Of a DNA stretch of 64,000 nucleotides, positions 24,353 to 32,900 are shown piece by piece. Source of the DNA: BOG-933 sp037132135 (lineage in GTDB: Bacteria; Pseudomonadota; Alphaproteobacteria; Azospirillales; Azospirillaceae); NCBI GenBank assembly GCA_037132135.1, contig JBAXPR010000004.1, forward strand, positions 1 to 64,000, in the 5' to 3' direction. The notes below the pieces were generated by a model. It was not told where the DNA came from. It was given only the letters and a program-made list of their open reading frames with translations, and did no database searches. The position numbers and the translations under genes were made by a program. Position 1 is the stretch's first letter, and the number at the start of each line of letters is the position of its first letter.

Positions 24353-25756
24353 TTGCCTGCCGTGCTAGCCGCCCTGCGCGCCCGATCCGGCGCCGAGACC
24401 CTGCCCATCACCCCCCTGACCCGCGATCAGCTGGCGCTCTGGCTGCCCACCCAGCCGCCCGCCGTCGCCGCCTGGACCGGCAGCACCGGCTTCACCGCCG
24501 AGCCGGGGCAGCTGTGCCTGATCAGCGGCGAGGATGGCCGGCTGGCGCGGGTGCTGCTTGGGCTCAGCACCGCCCCGGACCCTTGGGCCTATGCCGGCCT
24601 GCCCACCGGCCTGCCCGCCGGCAGTTACCGCATCGATGCCGATCTCGGACCGGCGGCGGCCAACCGGGCCGCCTTCGCCTGGGCGCTCGGCTGCTATACC
24701 TTCACCCGTTACCGCGCCCTCGACAAGACACTGCCGGTGCTGGTCTGGCCGAAGGGCTCGGAGCGCGGCGCCGTCGAGCGGGCCGCCGGCGCCACCGTCT
24801 TCGTGCGCGACCTGATCAACACCCCGGCCGGCGATCTTGGCCCGGCCGAACTGGCTGCGGTGACCCAGGCGCTGGTGGAGGAGTTCGAGGGCAAGCTCAG
24901 GATCATCACCGGCAGCGAGTTGCTGGCCCAGAACTTCCCCGCCATTCACGCCGTCGGCCGGGCCAGCCCGCGCGAGCCGCGGCTGATCGATTTTACCTGG
25001 GGCCGGCGCACCGACGCCAAGGTGACCCTGGTCGGCAAGGGCGTCTGCTTCGACAGCGGCGGCCTCGATCTCAAGCCATCCTCGAACATGCTGCTGATGA
25101 AGAAGGACATGGCCGGCGCCGCCCACGTCCTCGGCCTCGCCCGCATGATCATGATGGCCGGGCTGCCGATCCGGCTGCGGGTGCTGATTCCGGCGGTCGA
25201 CAACGCGGTGTCCGGCGATGCCCTCAGGCCCCTCGACGTCATCACCACCCGCAAGGGCCTGAGCGTCGAAGTCGGCAACACCGACGCCGAGGGCCGGCTG
25301 ATCCTGGCCGATGCGCTGGCCGAGGCCGACCGGGAAAAACCCGAACTGCTGATCGACTTCGCCACCCTGACCGGTGCCGCCCGCGCCGCCCTCGGGCCGG
25401 AGCTGCCCGCCCTTTTCAGCAACAACGACACCCTCGCCGCCGACCTCACCGCGGCCGGCGAGGCCAGTCACGATCCGCTCTGGCGGCTGCCGCTCTGGCA
25501 GCCCTACCGCAAGGGACTTGAGAGCAAGGTCGCCGACCTGTCCAGCGTTGCCGGCCATGGCCATGCCGGGGCGATCATCGGCGCCCTCTTCCTCGAGGCC
25601 TTCGTCTCGCGGGAAACCCCCTGGGCGCATCTCGACATCATGGGCTGGAACACCGCCAGCCGCCCCGGCCGGCCGGAAGGCGGCGAGGCCCAGGGATTGC
25701 GCGCAGCGTTCACGCTGATCGAACGCCGTTTCAGCGGCGACGGTCACGCCATCTGA
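24353..25756 (+). CDS. M17 leucyl aminopeptidase family protein
   Basis: A cytoplasmic dizinc aminopeptidase of about 467 residues. The C-terminal catalytic domain has VTLVGKGVCFDSGGLDLKPS (metal ligands), MLLMKKDMAGAA, IPAVDNAVSGDALRPLDV and the family signature NTDAEGRLILADAL, so all catalytic motifs look intact. The N-terminal domain is divergent, as in the subgroup related to PepA paralogues. No ATG fits: the first candidates are TTG at 24353 and GTG at 24362. Confidence 0.92.
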   Translation: MPAVLAALRARSGAETLPITPLTRDQLALWLPTQPPAVAAWTGSTGFTAEPGQLCLISGEDGRLARVLLGLSTAPDPWAYAGLPTGLPAGSYRIDADLGPAAANRAAFAWALGCYTFTRYRALDKTLPVLVWPKGSERGAVERAAGATVFVRDLINTPAGDLGPAELAAVTQALVEEFEGKLRIITGSELLAQNFPAIHAVGRASPREPRLIDFTWGRRTDAKVTLVGKGVCFDSGGLDLKPSSNMLLMKKDMAGAAHVLGLARMIMMAGLPIRLRVLIPAVDNAVSGDALRPLDVITTRKGLSVEVGNTDAEGRLILADALAEADREKPELLIDFATLTGAARAALGPELPALFSNNDTLAADLTAAGEASHDPLWRLPLWQPYRKGLESKVADLSSVAGHGHAGAIIGALFLEAFVSRETPWAHLDIMGWNTASRPGRPEGGEAQGLRAAFTLIERRFSGDGHAI

Positions 25757-25849
25757 GCCGGTCTACGCCCAAAACGCGATCGTCATCCCACTTTATCGCG
25801 CAGGTTTTGTCTGGTAGAGTGGCCATGACATCTGGTCTGAAAGGTCGCG

Positions 25850-26485
25850 ATGGACGGAACCAATCAAAACAAGGCCTCGGGTTCCTGCGGCCGGCGCCTC
25901 CAGGAGCGGCAGGATCAGGCGCGCAGCTATCTCGACTCCCGGATCGGCGCCCGCGTGATCAGTGTCGTGGTTGGTGATTGCGTGGTCAGCGGCGAGTCCG
26001 ATGTCGTGATCACCACCACCCTTGGCTCCTGCGTCGCCACCTGCCTCTATGACCCCGAGGCCGGACTCGGCGGCATGAACCATTTCCTGCTCGCCGACTC
26101 CGCCGACGACCGCCTCAGCGCCTCGGCCCGCTACGGCAGCGCGGCGATGGAACAGCTGATCAACCGCATGCTCAGCCGCACCGGCCGGCGCGACCGCCTC
26201 CGGGCCAAAATCTTCGGCGGCGGCGCGATCAACGGCTTCAACAGCACGATCGGCCACAACAACGTCGAATTCGTGATGTCCTACCTCGCCTTCGAGGGCA
26301 TTCCCACCATCAGCTGGGATGTCGGCGGCACCCAGGCGCGGGTGGTGCGCTTCTTTCCGGTCGGCGGACGCTCCCAACGGCGGCTGCTGGGCAGCGCCGG
26401 CACCAGCGACGTCATGCAGTCCGAAGCCAGCTTCGCCGAGAAGCTGCGCACGACCCGGATCGAGGGCGAGATCGAACTGTTCTGA
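25850..26485 (+). CDS. cheD: Chemoreceptor glutamine deamidase CheD
   Basis: CheD deamidates glutamines on chemoreceptors and can interact with CheC. Core motifs are VVSGESDVVITTTLGSCVATCLYDP (catalytic Cys in LGSC), GGMNHFLL (His), YGSAAMEQLINRML and AKIFGGGAINGF. The length of 211 residues includes an N-terminal extension of about 35 and a C-terminal Ser/Arg tail. No other che gene is adjacent; the next gene, on the opposite strand, is FlaG-like. The cell is therefore probably motile with receptors encoded elsewhere. Confidence 0.95.
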   Translation: MDGTNQNKASGSCGRRLQERQDQARSYLDSRIGARVISVVVGDCVVSGESDVVITTTLGSCVATCLYDPEAGLGGMNHFLLADSADDRLSASARYGSAAMEQLINRMLSRTGRRDRLRAKIFGGGAINGFNSTIGHNNVEFVMSYLAFEGIPTISWDVGGTQARVVRFFPVGGRSQRRLLGSAGTSDVMQSEASFAEKLRTTRIEGEIELF

Positions 26486-26560
26486 GGATCGCGCCTCCGG
26501 GATGTCGCGGTTATCCGCGATCCGGGCACGACAACGGGCACCGGCGAACAGCCGGTGCCC
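26486..26560. terminator. Two hairpins between cheD and a convergent FlaG-like gene
   Basis: GGATCGCG (26486-26493) pairs with CGCGATCC (26516-26523), and GGGCACCGGC (26536-26545) pairs perfectly with GCCGGTGCCC (26551-26560) around a GAACA loop. No T-run follows either, so they may act as factor-dependent terminators or RNA stabilisers. Confidence 0.55.
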
Positions 26561-26590
26561 CGCTCAGCCCGGGCCGCCGCCGCCCCGGCC

Positions 26591-27082
26591 TCACACGCTC
26601 AACGAAACCCGCTGCACCTCTGGCGCGGCCGGCGCGGCGACCACAGGCGGTGGCACTGACACCGCTGGTTCGGACCCGAACGCCGGCACCGCGCCGGGTT
26701 CCACGGCGGTCGCCCCGGAAGCATTGGCGGTCGTGGGCCTCTCGGCCTCCGGCTTCGCGGTCTCGGTGGCCGGCGCAGGCACGGCACTCGGGCCGGCGGC
26801 GCTTGCGGCGGGCTTGGCGTCCGGGTTCTCGCCCCGGTTCCGGCGGTACTGCGCCACGACCTTCTCGGAGGGAATCTGCTGAGTCACGTCCCCGGTCGAA
26901 GAATCGCGGAACGACAGGATTGACAGCTTGGCCACCGGATCGAACCGGTAGACCGGGCTGAGGAAAGGCGCAGCAGAATCGGCCGACTTGGTGCTATCAG
27001 CGGCCGGAAGCGCAACCTCGCTCCCGACAATCGGAGCGGCAGGCCGGGAATATGCGGCGCTGGAAATCGTTCTGATATCCAT
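26591..27082 (-). CDS. FlaG-like protein with Pro/Ala-rich tail
   Basis: It encodes 163 residues from ATG 27082. The middle, residues 45-80, reads SPVYRFDPVAKLSILSFRD and SSTGDVTQQIPSEKVVAQYRR, which fits the FlaG pattern (D-x-TG-x-V-x-QIP-x-E). The remaining 80 residues are Pro/Ala/Glu-rich and of low complexity. FlaG proteins influence flagellar filament length, so this is likely a flagellum-associated protein, consistent with cheD nearby. The fit is to a short motif, so moderate confidence. Confidence 0.55.
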   Translation of the reverse strand: MDIRTISSAAYSRPAAPIVGSEVALPAADSTKSADSAAPFLSPVYRFDPVAKLSILSFRDSSTGDVTQQIPSEKVVAQYRRNRGENPDAKPAASAAGPSAVPAPATETAKPEAERPTTANASGATAVEPGAVPAFGSEPAVSVPPPVVAAPAAPEVQRVSLSV

Positions 27083-27182
27083 GTGCGCGTCTCCCATGTC
27101 CCAAGTTAACAGATGCGGCAAACCGGCATTTCGGCCAGCCAGCCACGGCGATGGTTGCTCGGCGCGCGACCCGGAACCGCGC

Positions 27183-27398
27183 CTAAGCGGTAATGTTCAG
27201 CTGGCTGCCCCGGGTCGGGGTCGTGAAACCGGTATTCGCCTTCCGTTCGTTTTCACGCAGTTCCTGCCCCTGAGTCTGAGCCCGGTCGGTCTGCTCGCTG
27301 TCGGTCTTGAGCTGGCCGGGTCCAAAATTTGCGGGCGTGCTGGTCGACGCCGACGGGCCGGAATAATAATTGGTATAGCCGGTGTTGATCGCGGTCAT
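27183..27398 (-). CDS. Small hydrophilic protein (71 aa), function unknown
   Basis: The ATG at 27398 follows GGAG. It is Ser/Thr/Asn-rich at the N-terminus (TGYTNYYSGPSASTSTPANF) and then strongly hydrophilic (DRAQTQGQELRENERKANTG), so probably disordered. It lies 100 bp upstream of the FlaG-like gene on the same strand and has the same style of Ser/Thr-rich start as the protein at 6588-6797, so it may be another flagellum-related accessory peptide. No family recognised. Confidence 0.45.
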   Translation of the reverse strand: MTAINTGYTNYYSGPSASTSTPANFGPGQLKTDSEQTDRAQTQGQELRENERKANTGFTTPTRGSQLNITA

Positions 27399-27639
27399 GG
27401 CGCAGGCTCCTTCCCATGCCTCATTGTCGGGCCATTCTGGCACTGGCGAGCGCACCCCGGACCGCCGTCCGCGCGTACACCATCCGGCAACACTAACGTC
27501 AACCATCAAGATAGAACAGCGGCAACCAAAGATCAAGGATTACCGCAGCTCGGCCCCCGCGACCGCCACGCCGGGGACGCCGCGCTGCCATGCCGCGCGA
27601 CCGAAAAATGCATTTCTAAGAGATAAGATTAACTATTCT

Positions 27640-27673
27640 TGATAAATATATGCATATATTTAAAGATTTATCA
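27640..27673. promoter_or_regulatory. AT-rich nested palindrome, candidate operator
   Basis: A perfect 20-bp palindrome lies at 27643-27662 (arms TAAATATATG and CATATATTTA). A second inverted repeat overlaps it: TGATAAAT at 27640-27647 and ATTTATCA at 27666-27673. The surrounding 70 bp are about 75% AT in a very GC-rich window. It lies 125 bp upstream of the isomerase gene. No known regulator box fits. Confidence 0.55.
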
Positions 27674-27797
27674 GAAGCCTTCGGGAGCCGCCGCCCCTCT
27701 CCCGGCGGGGGGCGATGCGCCGCGCCGGCGGTTGCGGTCTCGACATCCTCCGCCCGGCACGCACATACTCGTCGAGACCCAGCCCCGGGGGCGCACC

Positions 27798-28406
27798 ATG
27801 ACCACGCCGCGGACCATCGAGTTTTACTTCGATTTTGCTTCACCTTATGGCTATTTCGGCAGCCTGCTGGTCGAGGAGGTCGCGGCCCGGCACGGCTGCG
27901 CCGTCATCTGGCGGCCGATCCTGCTGGGCGCGGTGTTCAAGGTCACCGGCATGTCGGCGATGATGCATCAGCCGCTGCGCGGCGCCTATCTCCGGCGCGA
28001 CGTTGCCCGCTTCGCCGGCCTGCTCGAGGTGCCGCTGACCATGCCCGAGGTGATGCCGGTCAACGGTATCGCCGCGGCGCGGGCCTATTACTGGCTGGAA
28101 GCCGCGAACCCGGCGCGGGCCAAGGCCCTGGCGGCTGCCGTCTATCACGCCCACTGGGGCGAAGGCCGGGACGTCGGCCCGGCGGCAGTGGTGGCCGAGA
28201 TCGGCGGCAGGCTCGGCCTCGATGCGGCGGCTCTGCTCGACGGGATGCAGGACCCGGCGATCAAGGCGCGGCTCCGCCACGAAACCGAAACCGCGATCGC
28301 GCGCGGCGTTTTCGGCGCCCCGTTCTTCTTTGTCGGCAACGAACCGTTCTGGGGCGCCGACCGCCTCACCCATCTGGAGCGCTGGTTAAGCACCGGCGGC
28401 TGGTAG
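27798..28406 (+). CDS. 2-hydroxychromene-2-carboxylate isomerase family protein (DsbA-like)
   Basis: It encodes 202 residues in the kappa-GST/DsbA fold. Motifs: IEFYFDFASPYGYFGS at the start, WRPILLGAVFKVTGM, RDVARFAGLLEVPL, and RGVFGAPFFFVGNEPFWGADRL near the end. Relatives isomerise an intermediate of naphthalene-type degradation using glutathione, but the same family occurs in many non-degraders with unknown substrates. No aromatic degradation genes are nearby. Its end overlaps the convergent NlpC/P60 gene by 21 bp. Confidence 0.88.
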   Translation: MTTPRTIEFYFDFASPYGYFGSLLVEEVAARHGCAVIWRPILLGAVFKVTGMSAMMHQPLRGAYLRRDVARFAGLLEVPLTMPEVMPVNGIAAARAYYWLEAANPARAKALAAAVYHAHWGEGRDVGPAAVVAEIGGRLGLDAAALLDGMQDPAIKARLRHETETAIARGVFGAPFFFVGNEPFWGADRLTHLERWLSTGGW

Positions 28407-29288
28407 GTCCGGCAACCGGCGCACCGCAAGCAGGCCGCCGCCGCGGGTGGGATCGGTGCGGGCGATCACCGCCGCCAGCGGTTCGACCGTCACCGCCATC
28501 ACGAACGCGGTGGCGTGGACTAGGCGGTCGCCGTCGAGCATGATCCCGACATGGCCGGGAAAGAATACGAGGTCGCCGCGTCGAAAAGACACGCCGGCAC
28601 CGTCGGCCGGCACCGGACCCAGTGAAACGCCGACCTCGCCCCGCTGCATGTCGCTGTCGCGCGGCGCGGCGACACCGGCAGCGGCCAGGGCAAGCTGGAC
28701 CAGCGCCGAACAGTCGATGCCGAGGCTGCCGCGACCGCCCCAGAGATAGGGCGTACCGATCAGACGCAGTGCCGTGACCACCGGGTCCGGTTCCACCACC
28801 GCCAGCGGCGCCAGATGGCCGGCAAAGAGCCAGCCGCCCCCAGCCACCGGCAGATAGCCGTTGTCCGGCGGCCCGGCCACCGCCAGCGTCGTGGTCAGAT
28901 GAACCAGATCGAGCGGTGGCCGCTTCAGGGCCGGCTCGGGATAGAGGAAGCTGCGCAGCGCCGTGACCCGGTGGCTGGGCGGCAGCGGCGTCGCCGCCAG
29001 CGCCGCGGTGGGAAGGTAGCCGACATAGCCATCGGTGGCGTTCTGGCCCCAGGCCCACCCCCCGGCCTCGTCATAAACGGTGAAGGTTTCGCCGAACAGC
29101 AACTGGCTGGACTGCTCGGCGCTCCCGGCCGGCGCGGCCATCAGGCCGACGCTGCCCTGCCCGACCCGCCGCGGCGTACCGCCGACGAAGCGCGCCGAGG
29201 GCACCCGGCCTTCGAGCCCCGCCGCCGCGACCTCCGCGCGCCAAGGATGCCGGCGCGGGTCCGGATAGGGCCGCACGGCAATGCTCAC
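28386..29288 (-). CDS. NlpC/P60 peptidoglycan hydrolase with N-terminal SH3-like region
   Basis: It encodes about 300 residues. The first half contains SH3b-like text (SVGLMAAPAGSAEQSSQLLFGETFTVY, GYVGYLPTAALA). The catalytic half has LRLIGTPYLWGGRGSLGIDCSALVQLALAAAG with the Cys nucleophile in DCSA, FRRGDLVFFPGHVGIML with the His, and DRLVHAT. Enzymes of this type (dipeptidyl-peptidase VI-like) cleave D-gamma-Glu-diamino acid bonds. No signal peptide is seen, which is common for this subgroup and suggests a role on cytoplasmic muropeptides. The start is GTG 29288, overlapping the MarR stop by 4 nt. Confidence 0.9.
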   Translation of the reverse strand: MSIAVRPYPDPRRHPWRAEVAAAGLEGRVPSARFVGGTPRRVGQGSVGLMAAPAGSAEQSSQLLFGETFTVYDEAGGWAWGQNATDGYVGYLPTAALAATPLPPSHRVTALRSFLYPEPALKRPPLDLVHLTTTLAVAGPPDNGYLPVAGGGWLFAGHLAPLAVVEPDPVVTALRLIGTPYLWGGRGSLGIDCSALVQLALAAAGVAAPRDSDMQRGEVGVSLGPVPADGAGVSFRRGDLVFFPGHVGIMLDGDRLVHATAFVMAVTVEPLAAVIARTDPTRGGGLLAVRRLPDLPAAGA

Positions 29289-29725
29289 GGCGCCTCGCCG
29301 CCGGCCAGCGACAGGCTGCGCAAGCGGTTGAATTCGGCCTGGGCCAGTTTGCCCAGTTCTTCGCTCTTGACCACCTCGGCCAGATCCGCCGGAGCGACGG
29401 CGCCGGCCTCGACCACCATGTCCGAAAATTCGCTGAGAAACACCGAACCCTGGACGGTCCGCTGGACCAGGACGTTGCGGCGGTCTTCGGTGTCGCGCTT
29501 GCGCCGGATGAAGCCCAGCACCGACAGACGGTCGAGGGCGCGGGTGACCGCGGGCTTGGAAATATTGAGGATGATCGCGAGGCCGCGCACGGTGTGGGGC
29601 GGCTCGCAAAGATACACCGTCAGCAGCAGCGCCATCTGGCGTGCCGACAGATCCGGACCGTCCCGGCGGACGCTGGCGACCAGCGCCTTCCGCCATAAAC
29701 CGAGTGCCACGAGGTTCCGCGCCAT
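29285..29725 (-). CDS. MarR-family transcriptional regulator
   Basis: It encodes 146 residues with a winged helix-turn-helix: LSARQMALLLTVYLCEPPHTVRGLA, LNISKPAVTRALDRLSVLGFIRRKRDTEDRRNVLVQRT, including the DxRxx wing. MarR proteins bind as dimers and respond to small molecules. It overlaps the NlpC/P60 gene by 4 nt and is probably cotranscribed with it. No palindromic operator was found upstream by eye. Confidence 0.92.
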   Translation of the reverse strand: MARNLVALGLWRKALVASVRRDGPDLSARQMALLLTVYLCEPPHTVRGLAIILNISKPAVTRALDRLSVLGFIRRKRDTEDRRNVLVQRTVQGSVFLSEFSDMVVEAGAVAPADLAEVVKSEELGKLAQAEFNRLRSLSLAGGEAP

Positions 29726-29910
29726 GCTTCCTCTCGTTCAGCCGCCCCCAGGGGAGCGGTTGCCAGCGGGTCGCGGCCATCGCCCCCCGTCGTCACGGAG
29801 TTTACCAAGCGGGGAAACGACCGGCAACCGGTCTCTGTCCGGCCGTCCCGCCGGGCCGCCCGGACCGCCCGGACGACTCGGCAGAAAAACCGCCGGGGCT
29901 TTGACGACGC

Positions 29911-30732
29911 TCAGACCACCGCCTGCCGGCCGCTCTTGCCGGTGCGCTGGGCGCCCGCGGGCGGAGTCGAACGGAAGACATCGGCGAGGTAGGGGGTCAA
30001 CTGCTGGCGAATCGAGCGCAGCCAGTCGTGGATGACAATGAGAGAGCGCGAGGCCACCGGCGGCGACATCCCGAGCTTGACCAGATCCTCGCGGGTCATG
30101 GTCGCGATCTGATCCAGGCGGTGCCCGGTCAGGCGCGCCCAGGCCGGCGCGGTGCAGGCCGGCATCGTGATCACGGCGACATTCTCGCGCTCGACCATTT
30201 CCGCCTTGCGGCGAGCGTAATGGGTGTCCTCAAGCTGAGAGAACGGCCCGGAGAAGCCGTTTTCCACCAGCACGCGCTTGGCGCCAGGCGCGATGGCGGC
30301 GATGCGCTCGAGGGTCGCCATGCCGGTCTGGAGCGAGGCCAGATCGACGGTGACCGGCACCATGAACACCAGACGCGAGCCGTCGCCGACGTAATAGTCG
30401 AAACCCGACACTTCGGCCCAGTTGAAGAACCACTGGCTGATATTGCCGCCGAAATCAAAGAGACGGCCGCCGCGCTGCAATTCGGGACCGATATTGTCCC
30501 AGAACTCAAAGAAACCGTCGCCACCGGAGCCCATCAGGTTGACGAAGTCCTGGGAAATCCGCCGGTGCTCGACCGCCTCGGGGCCGAACAGCCGGGCAAG
30601 GCGTTCGTTGACCTCATACTCGACGACGCGCAGGGCCAGACCCTCCAGCATCGCGGTCGCGAGCAGGTGGTGCGACAGCAACGTCTTGCCCACACCCCCG
30701 CGATCATTCAGGACAAGTATCGAACCAAGCAT
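29911..30732 (-). CDS. TraL-like P-loop ATPase with altered signature lysine
   Basis: It encodes 273 residues and is a paralogue of the protein at 10713-11486: both share GP-x-x-V after the Walker A prime region, F-x-x-WD, a DxGGN/DxGAN motif before a Trp-containing helix (FFNWAEVSG here), VPVTVDLASLQTGMATLE, and a VENGFSGPF/LNKKAGPF block. The P-loop is RGGVGKT (residues 11-17), so the signature lysine of the ParA/MinD class is Arg, and the second acidic motif is VVEYEVN instead of DxD. The core GK(T/S) is intact, so nucleotide binding is likely but dimer-dependent hydrolysis may differ. The start is ATG 30732. It lies 75 bp from a Pro/Glu repeat protein on the same strand. Confidence 0.75.
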   Translation of the reverse strand: MLGSILVLNDRGGVGKTLLSHHLLATAMLEGLALRVVEYEVNERLARLFGPEAVEHRRISQDFVNLMGSGGDGFFEFWDNIGPELQRGGRLFDFGGNISQWFFNWAEVSGFDYYVGDGSRLVFMVPVTVDLASLQTGMATLERIAAIAPGAKRVLVENGFSGPFSQLEDTHYARRKAEMVERENVAVITMPACTAPAWARLTGHRLDQIATMTREDLVKLGMSPPVASRSLIVIHDWLRSIRQQLTPYLADVFRSTPPAGAQRTGKSGRQAVV

Positions 30733-30807
30733 GGAATGAAGCCTTTCGAATGTTTCCGTCGTCCCTGAGAGCACCCGGGCGGCGCCCCGTCTGTCCGATC
30801 GCGAGGG

Positions 30808-32076
30808 TCACGTCGAGTTGCCGATGCGCCGTGTCCAGTCGTATGCCATCGCCGTGTCGTGTGTAAACGGACTCTTTATCTTCGCTTTCTCGGCCGCCGC
30901 GACAGGAACCACCGGTGGCGGTGGCGGTGGCGGAAGAGGTGGAGGCGGCGGCGGAGGGGGCGGAGGCGGAGGCGGCGGCGGTTTGGGACTCGGCGGCATC
31001 ACCGCAGCCCGGCGCAGCACAGGCGCTACCGGTTCGTCTTCTGCCAACGCCTCGGGTTCGGGCTCCCTGAGCGGTCGCAGCAGCCACATATCATCAACCC
31101 GGATCGGCGGCGCCGGCCGGAATGGGCGCGGCGGCACCGGCAGCGATTCGGGCTCGGCGTCGGCCTCCCCCTCAAGCTCGGCCGCCGCTTCGTCTTCGGG
31201 AATCAGCGACTCGACCAACGCAGCCTCGGGTTCTGGAGCCGGCTCGGGCTCGTGTTGAGGAACCGGTTCGGGCTCGGGCTCGGGCTCTGGAGCCGGCTCC
31301 GGTTCCGGTTGCGGTTCGGGAACGGGTTCGGAAACCGGTGCTGGAACCGGCTCCGGCTCAGGTTCTGGAACCGGCTCCGGCTCAGGTTCGGGAACCGGTT
31401 CGGGCTCGGGCTCGGGAACCGGTTCGGGCTCGGGCTCGGGAACCGGCTCCGGCTCAGGTTCGGGAACCGGCTCCGGCTCAGGTTCGGGAACCGGCTCCGG
31501 CTCAGGTTCGGGAACCGGCTCCGGCTCGAGAACCGGTTCGGGTTCCGCGTTCCCCAGCGGCGGCAGCGGCGGCATCTCGGCCGGCTCGTACCCCGAAGGC
31601 TCGTCTTCCGCGGCTGGCGCTTCGGTCTCCCGGACCGACGGGGCGCGCTCGGCCGGCACGTCGGCAAACGAGTCGGCGACCACGCCCTCGCCGCTGAGCT
31701 GACCCTGGCGCACCTCGGCCCCGACCAGAAAGAAGGCGGCCCGCACCGTTGCTGCGGCAAAAGGCTTGCCGTCGCGGGCGACGGCGCCGTTTTGTCCGAG
31801 CAGTTCGGCGATCTCGGCCCAGGACACGCCCTCTTCGCGCATCAGCCCGATTTCGGCGTAGGCGTCCTTCACCGCCTGCAAGGCGCTGCGCGCACCGCCC
31901 GAGCGGGTAGCCAGAAGCTTTTCCAGATCATCGCGTCTCAGGGTCACTGCCGCCGCCCGTCCCGATTGCTGAATGACACCTTGCACGACGTTGTTGGCAA
32001 CAAGGTCCGACAGCGCCTGTGGCGAGGCGCCGGCCGATCCCTTGTCCTTCCACAGCACCGTCAGTTTTACCGTCAC
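30808..32076 (-). CDS. Protein with helical N-terminal domain, Glu-Pro octapeptide repeats and a poly-Pro tail
   Basis: I chose GTG 32076, preceded by GGAG at a 5-nt spacing, giving 422 residues; ATG 32169 would add 31. Residues 1-130 look folded, including ALQAVKDAYAEIGLMREEG and SWAEIAELLGQNGAVARDG-KPFAAATVRAAF, a pattern like the small helix-turn-helix regions of plasmid mobilisation/TraK-type proteins. Residues about 180-310 are acidic Glu-Pro repeats (unit VPEPEPEP), and near residues 375-400 a run of about 20 Pro precedes the conserved-looking end KSPFTHDTAMAYDWTRRIG. No TM or signal. With the TraL-like ATPase it may form a DNA- or filament-binding pair; that is inference. Confidence 0.6.
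   Translation of the reverse strand: MTVKLTVLWKDKGSAGASPQALSDLVANNVVQGVIQQSGRAAAVTLRRDDLEKLLATRSGGARSALQAVKDAYAEIGLMREEGVSWAEIAELLGQNGAVARDGKPFAAATVRAAFFLVGAEVRQGQLSGEGVVADSFADVPAERAPSVRETEAPAAEDEPSGYEPAEMPPLPPLGNAEPEPVLEPEPVPEPEPEPVPEPEPEPVPEPEPEPVPEPEPEPVPEPEPEPVPEPEPEPVPEPEPEPVPAPVSEPVPEPQPEPEPAPEPEPEPEPVPQHEPEPAPEPEAALVESLIPEDEAAAELEGEADAEPESLPVPPRPFRPAPPIRVDDMWLLRPLREPEPEALAEDEPVAPVLRRAAVMPPSPKPPPPPPPPPPPPPPPLPPPPPPPVVPVAAAEKAKIKSPFTHDTAMAYDWTRRIGNST
31343..31535 (-). repeat. 24-bp tandem repeats encoding VPEPEPEP
   Basis: About eight in-frame 24-bp units differ mostly at third codon positions and alternate between two sub-types (gctcc/ggctca and gttcg/gctcg spellings on the plus strand). 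Edge units are degenerate. Length variation between strains is expected. Confidence 0.9.
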
Positions 32077-32288
32077 CGACGCTCCGTCAATAATTCGCGC
32101 TGACCCAATTTGTCCGGCCGGGTATGCGATGGTTTCGCGAACTCCCAGCGCGCATTGATAAATTATCAACCGACGCCACGCAAATGGAATCCCACGGCCA
32201 CGAGCGTCTTCTACCGGAACACCGATATCGGCTATGATCGCGTCTGCGGAAGCGGCTGCGTGGCTTCCGGGTATTTGCGGTATCCGCC

Positions 32289-32870
32289 ATGTCCCAAAAC
32301 GATCAGGCCGAGCGGAAGTCGGGGCAAGCTTTTGGCTTTCACCAGCTCCGGCAGGCGTGTGAAATTTCGTCCCTGCGCCAGGAAATCACCCGACTCCTCG
32401 GAGGCACCGCCGAACTTCAGATTCTGATCGAAAACGAGGTCGAGCGGGTGCGGCAGCGGCTGGGCGCGCTGGATGCCGCCGAAAGCCAGAACCCGGCCCG
32501 GCTGTCGCCGCTGCTGAGCGACGCCATGGCCGCCCTGATCGAAATCCGTGATGCCTCGCGGCGGCTCGAAACCGCCATGGCCCGCCGCACCCCCGACCCC
32601 CGGCCACCAGCCCCCGCCGCCGACCTGATCGAGCAGACCCTGCGCCGCCCGTTCACCGAGCGCCAGCCGCCGGCCCCGGCGCTGTTGCCGCGGACCGAGC
32701 CGGCCTGTCAGCCGCCGCCCGCGCCGCCCCCGGAGCCGCGCCCGCACCGCGAGCCCCGGCTGCCGCCCCAGCAGGCCCCGGCGCCGTGCCACGCCGCGCC
32801 GCCGCCTCCGGCCCGCCCGCCGGCCAGCAGCGCCAAAGTGATGAACTGGCTGGCGCCGTCGAACCGCTGA
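32289..32870 (+). CDS. Coiled-coil protein with Pro-rich tail, function unknown
   Basis: It encodes 193 residues. Residues 15-95 are helical with heptad-like spacing (HQLRQACEISSLRQEITRLLG, IENEVERVRQRLGALDAAE, MAALIEIRDASRRLETAM). Residues 100-180 are Pro/Ala/Arg-rich, and the protein ends KVMNWLAPSNR, a possible short docking peptide. It is divergent from the repeat protein with a 212-bp gap that could hold shared promoters. No family recognised. Confidence 0.5.
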   Translation: MSQNDQAERKSGQAFGFHQLRQACEISSLRQEITRLLGGTAELQILIENEVERVRQRLGALDAAESQNPARLSPLLSDAMAALIEIRDASRRLETAMARRTPDPRPPAPAADLIEQTLRRPFTERQPPAPALLPRTEPACQPPPAPPPEPRPHREPRLPPQQAPAPCHAAPPPPARPPASSAKVMNWLAPSNR

Positions 32871-32900
32871 CGGCACCAGCCAGCATCTCCCCCCCCGGGG

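Noticed and set aside
31343..31535. TonB-like periplasm-spanning protein, because of the Glu-Pro repeats.
   Set aside because: The protein has no N-terminal TM anchor or signal peptide, and its N-terminus looks like a folded cytoplasmic domain.
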